From Bacillota bacterium (GTDB lineage: Bacteria; Bacillota; Bacilli; Bacillales; Cytobacillaceae), in the NCBI GenBank assembly GCA_023389895.1, contig JAEWDX010000095.1:1-12931 (forward strand): DNA of 12,931 bases. The letters run 5' to 3'. The stretch's first letter is position 1. Each line of letters begins with the position of its first letter. Both the position numbers and the translations under genes were made by a program. The notes under the pieces were generated by a model that did not search any database, was not told the origin of the DNA, and saw only the letters and a program-made list of their open reading frames with translations. Shown piece by piece: positions 1-6,384 of this stretch.

Positions 1-361
1 CACTTAATTCTGCTTTCACACCGAGCTTTTCAAGAGCCATTATAACAGGTTCAGTAAATTTCAAGAAATTATGAAAAGACTCCCCATCATCCTTCGTAAT
101 AAAGCTGAAATTCAAATTCCCTAAATCATGGTAAACAGCTCCACCGCCAGATAATCTTCGAACGACGTGAATTCCATTTCCTTCAACATATTCCGTATTA
201 ATTTCTTCAATCGTATTCTGGTTCTTCCCAATAATAATGGAAGGCTCATTTATGTAAAAAAGCAAATAAGTTTCATTAATATCTAAATTCTTCAATGCAT
301 ATTCTTCAATTGCTAAGTTAATTCTCGGATCCGTAATTCCTTTATTATCAATAAATAACAT
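1..361 (-). CDS. lplJ: Lipoate-protein ligase, N-terminal part (gene cut by window edge)
   Basis: Attaches lipoate through an adenylate intermediate to lipoyl domains of 2-oxo acid dehydrogenases and the glycine cleavage H protein in the cytosol. The first 120 residues are present and the rest lies beyond the left edge. The start (MLFIDNKGITDPRINLAIEEY) is typical of LplA/LplJ enzymes. The segment RRLSGGGAVYHDLGNLNFSF at residues 68-87 is the family's lipoate/ATP-binding signature, preceded by IIIGKNQN at 42-49. The catalytic lysine of the family lies past the cut, so activity cannot be judged. The ATG at 359-361 follows a G-rich ribosome site (GAGGGGGAA). Upstream, TATAGT at 406-411 on this strand is a possible -10, but no good -35 accompanies it. 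Divergent from yhfH. The ligase family is secure; the LplJ name rests on similarity and on the neighbourhood. Confidence 0.92.
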   Translation of the reverse strand, partial: MLFIDNKGITDPRINLAIEEYALKNLDINETYLLFYINEPSIIIGKNQNTIEEINTEYVEGNGIHVVRRLSGGGAVYHDLGNLNFSFITKDDGESFHNFLKFTEPVIMALEKLGVKAELS

Positions 362-451
362 GTAAACTTCCCCCTCATAATCAACTTTTCTTTAAATCTA
401 CTATTACTATACCCGATTTGGCCTATTTTTTCATTTTTTACCCCTTTGTTC

Positions 452-485
452 TTACACAGTTATTGACATACAAAAACTGTTGTAA
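452..485. repeat. Imperfect inverted repeat bracketing the yhfH -35 box
   Basis: The arms are TTACACAGT (452-460) and ACTGTTGTAA (476-485). They are complementary apart from one extra base in the right arm, and 15 bp separate them. The -35 hexamer lies between the arms and the right arm runs up to the base before the -10. The position suits a repressor operator; this is inference from geometry only. Confidence 0.4.
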
Positions 486-491
486 TACAAT
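463..491 (+). promoter_or_regulatory. Sigma-A promoter of yhfH
   Basis: A perfect -35 TTGACA (463-468) is separated by exactly 17 bp from a near-perfect -10 TACAAT (486-491). The predicted transcription start near 498 gives a leader of about 30 nt carrying GGAGG at 518-522, seven bases before the ATG. It is the best-formed promoter in the window. Confidence 0.85.
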
Positions 492-529
492 AGAATCAAT
501 CAAAAAAAACTAAATTTGGAGGCTTCAGA

Positions 530-664
530 ATGATTCAGAGCATATTAGATTTCTTTAGAAATTTACCAGCAAAGCAATGTGTGGAATGTGGGAAGCCTAT
601 GGATGAACAGCATGAATGTTATGGGAATAAATGCGACCACTGTTTAGGGTTAAAAGATATATAA
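530..664 (+). CDS. yhfH: YhfH-family small zinc-ribbon-like protein, 44 aa
   Basis: A 44-residue protein beginning MIQSILDFFRNLPAKQCVEC. After a short amphipathic start, residues 17-38 hold CVEC, then EC at 29-30 and CDHC at 35-38. The pairs C17/C20 and C35/C38 form the classic four-cysteine spacing of a zinc ribbon, with C30 in addition. Size and pattern match the YhfH family, short conserved Bacillaceae proteins of unknown function, which in B. subtilis also sits close to lplJ. The gene is a complete unit: TTGACA/TACAAT promoter, GGAGG seven bases before the ATG, and a strong terminator 65 bases after the stop. Because it is short, gene finders may miss it. Zinc binding is inferred from the cysteines, and no role can be given. 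Confidence 0.85.
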   Translation: MIQSILDFFRNLPAKQCVECGKPMDEQHECYGNKCDHCLGLKDI

Positions 665-728
665 TACTAGATTGCTATATAGAGAAATGGCTAATAAAAA
701 GTCTCTTTTCGTGTAAATATGGCAAAAT

Positions 729-769
729 AAAAAACCAAGAATGTCGATTTACAACATTCTTGGTTTTTT
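729..769. terminator. Bidirectional terminator between yhfH and yhgE
   Basis: A 16-bp perfect stem pairs 729-744 with 754-769 around a 9-nt loop. The core is CCAAGAATGT/ACATTCTTGG. The plus strand ends in seven Ts (764-770), and the A-run at 729-734 gives a T-run on the minus strand. It therefore serves both convergent genes, yhfH (+) and yhgE (-). Confidence 0.92.
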
Positions 770-808
770 TAGTTTTCTGCTTAAATATTACTTTGCGAAA
801 GGCCGCTT

Positions 809-2974
809 CTATTCTGCTGATACCGCAGAGAAACGCTTTTTAAACATAGCTGAGAAATACATCGCTGTACCAGCAATAAAGAATAGAATAAATCCTCCTA
901 ATATTGCTGCATTATGCCACATGAAGCTAAAGTCTCCGCTTGAAATGACTGCCTTATATCCAGAGACAGTATAAGTCATTGGTAAGAATGAATTGAACGG
1001 TTGCAAAGCTTTCGGTAATACTTCAAGTGGGAAAGTTCCTGCACTTGTTGTTAATTGTAAAATCAAAATCAGAATCGCTATAAAGCGGCCTGGGTCTGCG
1101 AATAAGGTAACAAAGAATTGAATAAGTGTTATAAATGTCCAGCTTGTTAAAACGGTAAATAAAATAAACAATGGAACACTTTGAACCTCTATCTTCAATG
1201 TGAAAAGCATGATCACATCAGCAAGTAAAGCTTGGATGAGACCAATTCCTAACAAAATAAAGAGTTTGCTTGTGAACCAACTAAGTCCACTGCTTGGTAT
1301 GCCTGCTGGTTCACGTAATGGGAAGACAATTGAAAGTAGTAATGCCCCAACAAATAAACCAAGAGATAAGAAATAAGGAGCAAATCCTGTACCATAATTT
1401 GGGACCTTATTAATTTTTTCATTATCTACTTTTATTGGACCACTCATCATTTCATACGTTTTCTCGTCAGCATGAACAGAGCTTACTTTATCCGCTCCAT
1501 CCGCAAGCTTGCTTGCTAATTCCTCAGAGCCTGTATATAAAGTTTCGTTTCCTTCTGCAAGTTTACCTGCACCATCTTTAAGCTGGTGAGATCCATCCTG
1601 AATGGCAGCTGAACCTTCCTCTAATTGCTGAACACCACCAGCAAGAACAGTAGCACCATTAGCAAGTTTATCGGCACCTAATTTTGCCTCAGCAAACTTA
1701 TCGCCGAATGCTTTCAATCCAGCTTGAAACTCAGTTTGTCCTTTTTGAATTTCACTAACACCATTCTCGAGCTGTTTACCGCCTTCAGCAAGCTGATGAA
1801 CACCTTGGCCTAGCTGCTTTTGTCCTTCATTTAAGACGGCAAGATTTTTCTCAAGCTCTGTTCCGCCAGCCGCTAGTTGTCCAGCTGAGCCAGCAAGTTG
1901 TTTTGTGCCATTTTGTAATTGATTAAGTGCACCAACTAGCTCTTGCCTTTGTGGGGAATCTTCAGGAAGCTGGGCAATCATTGCTTGGAGCTTCTGCTCT
2001 AAAGCAGTGAAACCACCACTTAAGTTCTCAGCTTCTTTTTGCCATTGTTGCAATGATGAAGACAGTGTATTTGCACCAGTTTGAATCTGGGCTGTACCAG
2101 AAATAAGGGCTGGTAATTTTTCATTTACTGTCTGAATTCCATTGTTAGCTTCAGTAATTCCGGTGGCAATTTTGTCATTTCCTGCTTTTAATTGCCCAGA
2201 AGCTCCTTCAAGTTTCTGATGTCCTTCTTGAAGCTGAGTAAGACCGCTAGCAAGTGATTGCGAACCAGATGCTAATTCTTTTGTACCATCATTTACTTTG
2301 CCTATCCCTTGATTAAATTCAATAGATTTTTCAGCGAGCAATGATAGCTTCTCATACAAAGTTTCTGAGCCATCCTTTAACTCAAGAGCACCATCATTTA
2401 ATTTACCGGCACCATCACTTGCCTGCCCCATTCCATCAGCAAGTTCATTAATTTTATCAAACATTGTTTCTGCATAAGTTTCAATTACTTTCTCAGATAG
2501 AGATGCTTTAATTTTCTCCATTGCAGTTTCGCCAATTTGTGCAGAGAGGAAGTTATAGCCCTCATTTGGAACATATTTCAGTTCAAGCTTTTTAGGATTT
2601 TCATCAAGAAGCGTAGTCGCATTCATCGAAAATTGCTCTGGGATTTCAACAAGAATATAATATTTCTGATTCTCTAGCTCTTTATATCCCTTATCTTTAT
2701 CGACAAAATGAAAATTGAACTCTTCGCTATCCTTTAGTTTCGTTACAAGTTCATCACCAATCTGGAGTTCTTTTCCCTCAAAGTCAGCCCCCTTATCCTC
2801 GTTAACGACTGCAACAGGTAAGCTATCTAAATGATCATATGGATTCCAAAAGGCCCAAAGGAACATCCCACTATAAAGTACAGGGATGAACAAAACTGCA
2901 ATAATTGGTATAAGGAGCTTTTTATTCCGAAAGATGGAGAATAGCTCCTTAGTAAATAAACTTTTCTTAAACAT
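809..2974 (-). CDS. yhgE: YhgE/Pip family membrane protein, 721 aa
   Basis: Membrane protein of the YhgE/Pip group, related to phage infection protein and to EsaA of Gram-positive type VII secretion, with an ABC-2-transporter-like C-terminus. One membrane segment lies at about 20-42, followed by the conserved LPVAVVNEDKG (52-62). A long extracytoplasmic region (about 45-525) is built from many Leu/Gly heptad units of the kind LxxGxxxL, with near-mirror copies at each end (GAGKLNDG and GAGKLAEG). Five or six membrane segments follow from about 531 to 711. The start has GGAGG (2980-2984) five bases upstream. It follows the TetR gene yhgD with a 63-nt gap that contains a promoter candidate and an operator-like palindrome, so it is probably the regulator's target. 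Pip was named as a phage receptor in Lactococcus; the physiological substrate here is unknown. Family confident, function not. Confidence 0.9.
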   Translation of the reverse strand: MFKKSLFTKELFSIFRNKKLLIPIIAVLFIPVLYSGMFLWAFWNPYDHLDSLPVAVVNEDKGADFEGKELQIGDELVTKLKDSEEFNFHFVDKDKGYKELENQKYYILVEIPEQFSMNATTLLDENPKKLELKYVPNEGYNFLSAQIGETAMEKIKASLSEKVIETYAETMFDKINELADGMGQASDGAGKLNDGALELKDGSETLYEKLSLLAEKSIEFNQGIGKVNDGTKELASGSQSLASGLTQLQEGHQKLEGASGQLKAGNDKIATGITEANNGIQTVNEKLPALISGTAQIQTGANTLSSSLQQWQKEAENLSGGFTALEQKLQAMIAQLPEDSPQRQELVGALNQLQNGTKQLAGSAGQLAAGGTELEKNLAVLNEGQKQLGQGVHQLAEGGKQLENGVSEIQKGQTEFQAGLKAFGDKFAEAKLGADKLANGATVLAGGVQQLEEGSAAIQDGSHQLKDGAGKLAEGNETLYTGSEELASKLADGADKVSSVHADEKTYEMMSGPIKVDNEKINKVPNYGTGFAPYFLSLGLFVGALLLSIVFPLREPAGIPSSGLSWFTSKLFILLGIGLIQALLADVIMLFTLKIEVQSVPLFILFTVLTSWTFITLIQFFVTLFADPGRFIAILILILQLTTSAGTFPLEVLPKALQPFNSFLPMTYTVSGYKAVISSGDFSFMWHNAAILGGFILFFIAGTAMYFSAMFKKRFSAVSAE

Positions 2975-2992
2975 AACTGCCTCCTAAAAATA

Positions 2993-3017
2993 ATGACTAT
3001 TCTATTCATTTGGTCAT
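2993..3017. promoter_or_regulatory. Operator-like palindrome before yhgE (copy 2)
   Basis: A 25-bp site with ends ATGAC and GTCAT around 15 bp. It matches the site upstream of yhgD (3725-3749) at 19 of 25 positions, including the first seven (ATGACTA) and the last nine (TTTGGTCAT), with the same total length. Likely YhgD binding site, inferred. Confidence 0.6.
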
Positions 3018-3028
3018 ATCGCTGTAAA
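2999..3028 (-). promoter_or_regulatory. Candidate promoter of yhgE
   Basis: On the minus strand TTTACA (3023-3028) lies 18 bp before TAGAAT (2999-3004). Its -10 and most of its spacer fall inside the operator-like palindrome at 2993-3017, which would let a bound repressor block polymerase. Without it, yhgE would depend on read-through from yhgD. Confidence 0.5.
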
Positions 3029-3037
3029 AAATGAGGA

Positions 3038-3613
3038 TTATCTTCTTGATAATCCAGTAAAAACGTATTTTTCAAAAAGCTCGGCAATTTCTCCCTTTTC
3101 TAATGGTTCATGACGTTTTTCCCAATCAAAAATAAGGGCAACATAAACCTTTAGCATAACAAATGCCGTAAGTTCAGGATCACAAGGTTGAATTTCTCCT
3201 TTTTCAATCGCAGTGGAAATTTTCCCCTTTAAGTAAAGGATGGTTTCATTCTCTAATTTCATCATCATATCCATTACTGCTGGAGTACCCATTTCTTTTT
3301 CCTCTTGAACAAGTTTAATCATAAGCTGATGCTTTTTACGAAATTCCAATATCTTGTATAGTCTACGATGCACTTTAACATGAAAAGAAAGATCTGGAGT
3401 GGCTACTTCTTCTGCTGCTTGCCTCATTTCAAAAATTAATGTGTTAATAATGTCGTCAAACAATTCCTCTTTATTTTTAAAAAAAGTATAAATCGTTCCT
3501 TTGCCGACATTAGCAATCTTTGCAACTTGATCCATCGTCGTTGCTTTATAGCCAAATAGTGAAAAAGACTTTGTAGCAGCTTCAATGATTTGCTTCCTCC
3601 GATCGATTGCCAT
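3038..3613 (-). CDS. yhgD: TetR-family transcriptional regulator, 191 aa
   Basis: One-domain TetR repressor type. Residues 5-51 form the DNA-binding part (RRKQIIEAATKSFSLFGYKATTMDQVAKIANVGKGTIYTFFKNKEEL), with the helix-turn-helix at about 26-45. The remaining residues are a helical ligand-binding/dimer domain of unknown ligand. The reading frame is open 32 codons further upstream to 3709, but ATG at 3611-3613 has an ideal GGAGGT (3620-3625) six bases away and gives the usual length and N-terminus of the family. It sits directly upstream of yhgE, and both genes are preceded by the same 25-bp palindrome, which points to autoregulation and control of yhgE. In B. subtilis yhgD-yhgE also lies beside hemY. 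The TetR call is certain; the ligand is not known. Confidence 0.93.
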   Translation of the reverse strand: MAIDRRKQIIEAATKSFSLFGYKATTMDQVAKIANVGKGTIYTFFKNKEELFDDIINTLIFEMRQAAEEVATPDLSFHVKVHRRLYKILEFRKKHQLMIKLVQEEKEMGTPAVMDMMMKLENETILYLKGKISTAIEKGEIQPCDPELTAFVMLKVYVALIFDWEKRHEPLEKGEIAELFEKYVFTGLSRR

Positions 3614-3721
3614 TTTCTCACCTCCAATGTGTAGCTTTGCATGATAAAAAGGATCAGCATTACTAGTATTCTGATCATTGGATTTTAATACCAATGTCAG
3701 ATACGACAATTCCCAAAAACC

Positions 3722-3752
3722 AAAATGACTAAAATAGTTTTTTGGTCATTTT
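3722..3752. promoter_or_regulatory. Operator-like palindrome before yhgD (copy 1)
   Basis: A 31-bp near-perfect palindrome with arms AAAATGAC (3722-3729) and GTCATTTT (3745-3752). The 15 bp between them are also largely symmetric. Its central 25 bp (3725-3749) recur before yhgE. It lies about 110 bp upstream of the yhgD start, in AT-rich sequence where no convincing -35/-10 pair could be singled out. Probable autoregulatory site of YhgD. Confidence 0.65.
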
Positions 3753-3795
3753 CTATATTTGATATACTATCATAGAAAAAAATAAATTGCAAGAG

Positions 3796-3820
3796 AAAAA
3801 GCTGCCTTTTTAGACAGCTT
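3796..3820 (-). terminator. Terminator of the hemEHY operon
   Basis: On the minus strand an 8-bp stem, AAGCTGTC/GGCAGCTT with one G-T pair, encloses a 6-nt loop (TAAAAA). It continues into a T-rich tail from the A-run at 3796-3800. It lies 73 nt past the hemY stop and before yhgD, separating the two units. A second, weaker hairpin (TTGGAG/CTCCAA, 3833-3838 with 3855-3860) lies between it and hemY. Confidence 0.65.
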
Positions 3821-3893
3821 AAAAGAAAAGCGTTGGAGCTCGACAATTCTCTTACTCCAAAAAACTTATACTTATAATTTAGAAAGAAAATAG

Positions 3894-5324
3894 CTAAGAT
3901 AATTTCAAAAAAGATAATACTTTATTTACGACTTCTTCACCTTGATCAATGCAATCTGGTACGCCTAACCCTTCATAAGAGCTTCCAGCAATAAAGACAC
4001 CAGGCAATTGTTCTTTTAGACCTACCATTACCTCATCAATTCGCTCTTTATGGCCAACTGTATATTGAGGCATTGAATCTTTCCATCGCGAAATAACAAT
4101 AAGTTCCGGATCCATTGTAATGTTCATCGTTTTGTTCAGGTCATTCAGGACAATCTTCGTAATTTCTTCATCGGATAAATCAACCACCGCTTCATCACCA
4201 GGTCTACCTACATATAATCGAAGCAGCACTTTACCTTTTGGGGTAGAGTGAGGCCATTTTTTATGTGTCCATGTACAGGCAGTAATCGTATAATCACTAT
4301 TTCGAGAAACAACAAAGCCTGTTCCCTCTGTATCGTTCTTAATCGCATCCTCCGAAAAACCAAGTGCAACATTCGCAACAGAGGTAGCTGACATATCCTT
4401 AAGCGGATTAAATAAATCATACTGTGAAAAAACAGATTGAGTCACATGATGAGGAACGGACATAATCACACTATCTGCATAGAGTGTTTCTCCACCATTT
4501 AATTTCACTTCATAGCCATTATTAATTTTTTCAACTTTTTCAACACGATAGCCCTTTATCACCGTATTCGGTTCTAGCTTGTCCTCAATCGCATCAACAA
4601 AAGATTGTAATCCTTTTTTAAACGTTAGAAAGATTCCTTTTGCTTTTTTCTTTTCTCCAGTGTTCTTCGGCTTCGGCTGCTGAGGTGTCGATTTCTTCAT
4701 TCCGATAACGAGGCTACGATATTTTTGTTCAACTTCATAAAATTGTGGAAATGTAGACATTAAACTTAATTTATCGATATCTCCAGCATAAATTCCCGAC
4801 AGAAGTGGCTCAATCAAGTTTTCAACGACTTCGTCTCCTAATCTTCTCCGGAAAAATATCCCCAATGCTTGATCCTTCGCAGGATTAGAGCGAGGCAGGA
4901 TAAAATCGGCTGCAGCACGGAGTTTTCCTATTGGAGAAAATAATCCGGTCGTAATAAAAGGAGCAATTTCTGTCGGTATCCCCATAATTGAACCACCAGG
5001 CATTGGGTAAAGACGCCCTTTTACAAGAACAAATGATTTACCAGCAGTATTGTTGACAAGTTCTTTTTCCATACCAACTTCCTTTGCAAGGCGGGAAGCA
5101 CTTTGCTTTCGCTCTAGGAATGAATCAGGTCCTCTTTCGATTACATAACCGTCCTTTACAACGGTTTGGATCTTTCCACCTACATGATGCGTTGCTTCAA
5201 CAAGCTTCACATCAAGGAGCAATCCCTTTTCACGAGCTTCTTTTTGCAAATAGTAAGCTGCGGTTAATCCTGTAATGCCCCCTCCAATAATAACAACCTT
5301 TTGCTTCTGTTCTGACACAGTCAA
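3894..5324 (-). CDS. hemY: Coproporphyrinogen III oxidase / protoporphyrinogen oxidase HemY (CgoX), 476 aa
   Basis: FAD-dependent oxidase that removes six electrons from coproporphyrinogen III to give coproporphyrin III, the Gram-positive (coproporphyrin-dependent) role of HemY. A dinucleotide-binding motif GGGITG at residues 14-19 sits in VVIIGGGITGLTAAYYL. The conserved GGKIQT and ERGPDSF follow at 49-68, and the FAD-closing segment GSSYEGLGVPDCIDQG lies near 447-462. A Lys/Pro-rich stretch at about 210-230 (KKSTPQQPKPKNTGEKKKAK) falls where the B. subtilis enzyme has a similar low-conservation basic linker. The start codon is TTG (5322-5324), nine bases after the hemH stop, with only a weak ribosome site (TAGG). 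GTG two codons on is the alternative. Tight spacing implies translation coupled to hemH. Last gene of hemE-hemH-hemY. Confidence 0.95.
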   Translation of the reverse strand: MTVSEQKQKVVIIGGGITGLTAAYYLQKEAREKGLLLDVKLVEATHHVGGKIQTVVKDGYVIERGPDSFLERKQSASRLAKEVGMEKELVNNTAGKSFVLVKGRLYPMPGGSIMGIPTEIAPFITTGLFSPIGKLRAAADFILPRSNPAKDQALGIFFRRRLGDEVVENLIEPLLSGIYAGDIDKLSLMSTFPQFYEVEQKYRSLVIGMKKSTPQQPKPKNTGEKKKAKGIFLTFKKGLQSFVDAIEDKLEPNTVIKGYRVEKVEKINNGYEVKLNGGETLYADSVIMSVPHHVTQSVFSQYDLFNPLKDMSATSVANVALGFSEDAIKNDTEGTGFVVSRNSDYTITACTWTHKKWPHSTPKGKVLLRLYVGRPGDEAVVDLSDEEITKIVLNDLNKTMNITMDPELIVISRWKDSMPQYTVGHKERIDEVMVGLKEQLPGVFIAGSSYEGLGVPDCIDQGEEVVNKVLSFLKLS

Positions 5325-5333
5325 TCGCCTACT

Positions 5334-6281
5334 TTACTTTAAGTTTCCCACTTTGTTTCGTAATAATTTGAAAATAACTGTAGCCATTGCATCAATAAAT
5401 TCTAGCTGAACATTTGGCATTTCTGGTCGGTAATAGCTAGCACCAATTTCATCTGTTACAACTTTGCATTCATAATCATTGTCATATAATACTTCAAGAT
5501 GATCGGATATAAATCCAACAGGTGTATAAACAAATGCTTTATATCCTTCTCTTTCATACAGCTCTCTTGTTAAATCTTGAACATCTGGTCCAAGCCAAGG
5601 ATCCGGAGTATTTCCTGCACTTTGCCAGCCAACAGCATAGTTTTTAACACCCGCTTGAGTTGCAATTAACTCTGCTGTTTTCTGCATCTGCTCTGGATAC
5701 GGATCCCCCGATTGCAAGATTTTTTCTGGTAAACTATGTGCAGATACAATGAGAACAGCTTTTTCCTGTTCTGCTTGTGGCATTTTTGCAAAAATCTCCT
5801 TCACTCTTTCAGCCCAGTATGTAATAAACTTAGGCTCATCATACCAGCTTTCTAGCGAATAAATAATTGGGCCACCAAGTTTTTCAGCTTCTTCCTTTGC
5901 TCTTCCATTATAAGATTTCACACTGAACGTAGAGAAATGAGGAGCAAGAACGATGCTTACTGCTTCTTCGATCCCATCCTCCTTCATTTGCTTAACAGCA
6001 TCTTCAATAAATGGTTCGATATGCTTGAGCCCGAGATACATAATAAATTCAATTTCATCCTGACTATTATTTAAAAATTCCTCTAATGCCTTAGCTTGGC
6101 TCATTGTAATTTTCTCTAACGGAGAAAGTCCACCTATCGCTTCGTATCTATTTTTTAAATCCTCCAGCATTTCGGGTGTTGGCTTTCTTCCATTACGTAT
6201 ATGTGTATAATACCGTTCAATATCCTCTTCTTTATATGGAGTACCATATGCCATAACAAGTAAACCCATTTTCTTTTTCAT
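5334..6281 (-). CDS. hemH: Coproporphyrin/protoporphyrin ferrochelatase (CpfC), 315 aa
   Basis: Inserts ferrous iron into coproporphyrin III (protoporphyrin IX in older naming). Soluble, one-domain, near the 310 residues of the B. subtilis enzyme and very similar to it along its length. With the ATG as residue 1, the metal-site histidine in IVSAHSLPEK is H182 (B. subtilis H183), and the acidic partner lies in DHLEVLYDNDYECK (B. subtilis E264). MAYGTPYKEEDIERYYTHIR near the N-terminus carries the conserved tyrosine that contacts the porphyrin. The frame is open to a TTG at 6305, but the ribosome site GAGGTG (6291-6296) lies inside that extension and is well placed for ATG at 6279-6281, so I take the ATG. 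It is 103 nt downstream of hemE, across a hairpin and a possible promoter, and 9 nt upstream of hemY. Confidence 0.96.
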   Translation of the reverse strand: MKKKMGLLVMAYGTPYKEEDIERYYTHIRNGRKPTPEMLEDLKNRYEAIGGLSPLEKITMSQAKALEEFLNNSQDEIEFIMYLGLKHIEPFIEDAVKQMKEDGIEEAVSIVLAPHFSTFSVKSYNGRAKEEAEKLGGPIIYSLESWYDEPKFITYWAERVKEIFAKMPQAEQEKAVLIVSAHSLPEKILQSGDPYPEQMQKTAELIATQAGVKNYAVGWQSAGNTPDPWLGPDVQDLTRELYEREGYKAFVYTPVGFISDHLEVLYDNDYECKVVTDEIGASYYRPEMPNVQLEFIDAMATVIFKLLRNKVGNLK

Positions 6282-6290
6282 CAAAGTCTT

Positions 6291-6296
6291 CACCTC
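6291..6296 (-). promoter_or_regulatory. Ribosome binding site that fixes the hemH start
   Basis: GAGGTG on the minus strand, nine bases before the ATG at 6279-6281. It falls within the eight-codon extension that would begin at the TTG at 6303-6305, so the shorter protein is preferred. Confidence 0.75.
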
Positions 6297-6313
6297 TTTA
6301 TTCAATCTTATCC

Positions 6314-6338
6314 ATTATACTATTTACATATAGTTATA
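6314..6338 (-). promoter_or_regulatory. Possible internal promoter and inverted repeat before hemH
   Basis: TATAAT at 6314-6319 on the minus strand is a perfect -10, but the -35 position reads only TTAGTA. Overlapping it, TATACTAT (6316-6323) and ATAGTTATA (6330-6338) form an inverted repeat with one extra base. The 9-mer TATAGTTAT (6329-6337) also occurs at the hemE promoter (7543-7551). Suggestive in AT-rich sequence, not proven. Confidence 0.3.
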
Positions 6339-6348
6339 CTAAAAAGCC

Positions 6349-6379
6349 GAAACGCCTTCGAAAAAATGAAGGCGATTTC
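6349..6379 (-). terminator. Intercistronic hairpin between hemE and hemH
   Basis: A perfect 7-bp core CGCCTTC (6353-6359) pairs with GAAGGCG (6368-6374) and extends by GAAA/TTTC with one bulged A. It begins five bases after the hemE stop. On the minus strand it is followed by TTTCGGCTTTTT, so it could be a partial terminator, an attenuator or a 3'-end stabiliser of hemE mRNA. Confidence 0.5.
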
Positions 6380-6384
6380 ATATA

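Noticed and set aside
741..974. Open frames on the plus strand at 631-843 and 741-974
   Set aside because: They run through the yhfH terminator and antisense to the 3' end of yhgE, have no ribosome site and no recognisable protein features.
2827..3087. Minus-strand open frame across the yhgD-yhgE junction
   Set aside because: Overlaps the ends of both clear genes in another frame, with no ribosome site and no family resemblance.
3614..3709. N-terminal extension of the TetR protein
   Set aside because: The 32 extra residues are unlike the family, and the GGAGGT at 3620-3625 lies inside them, well placed for the ATG at 3611-3613.
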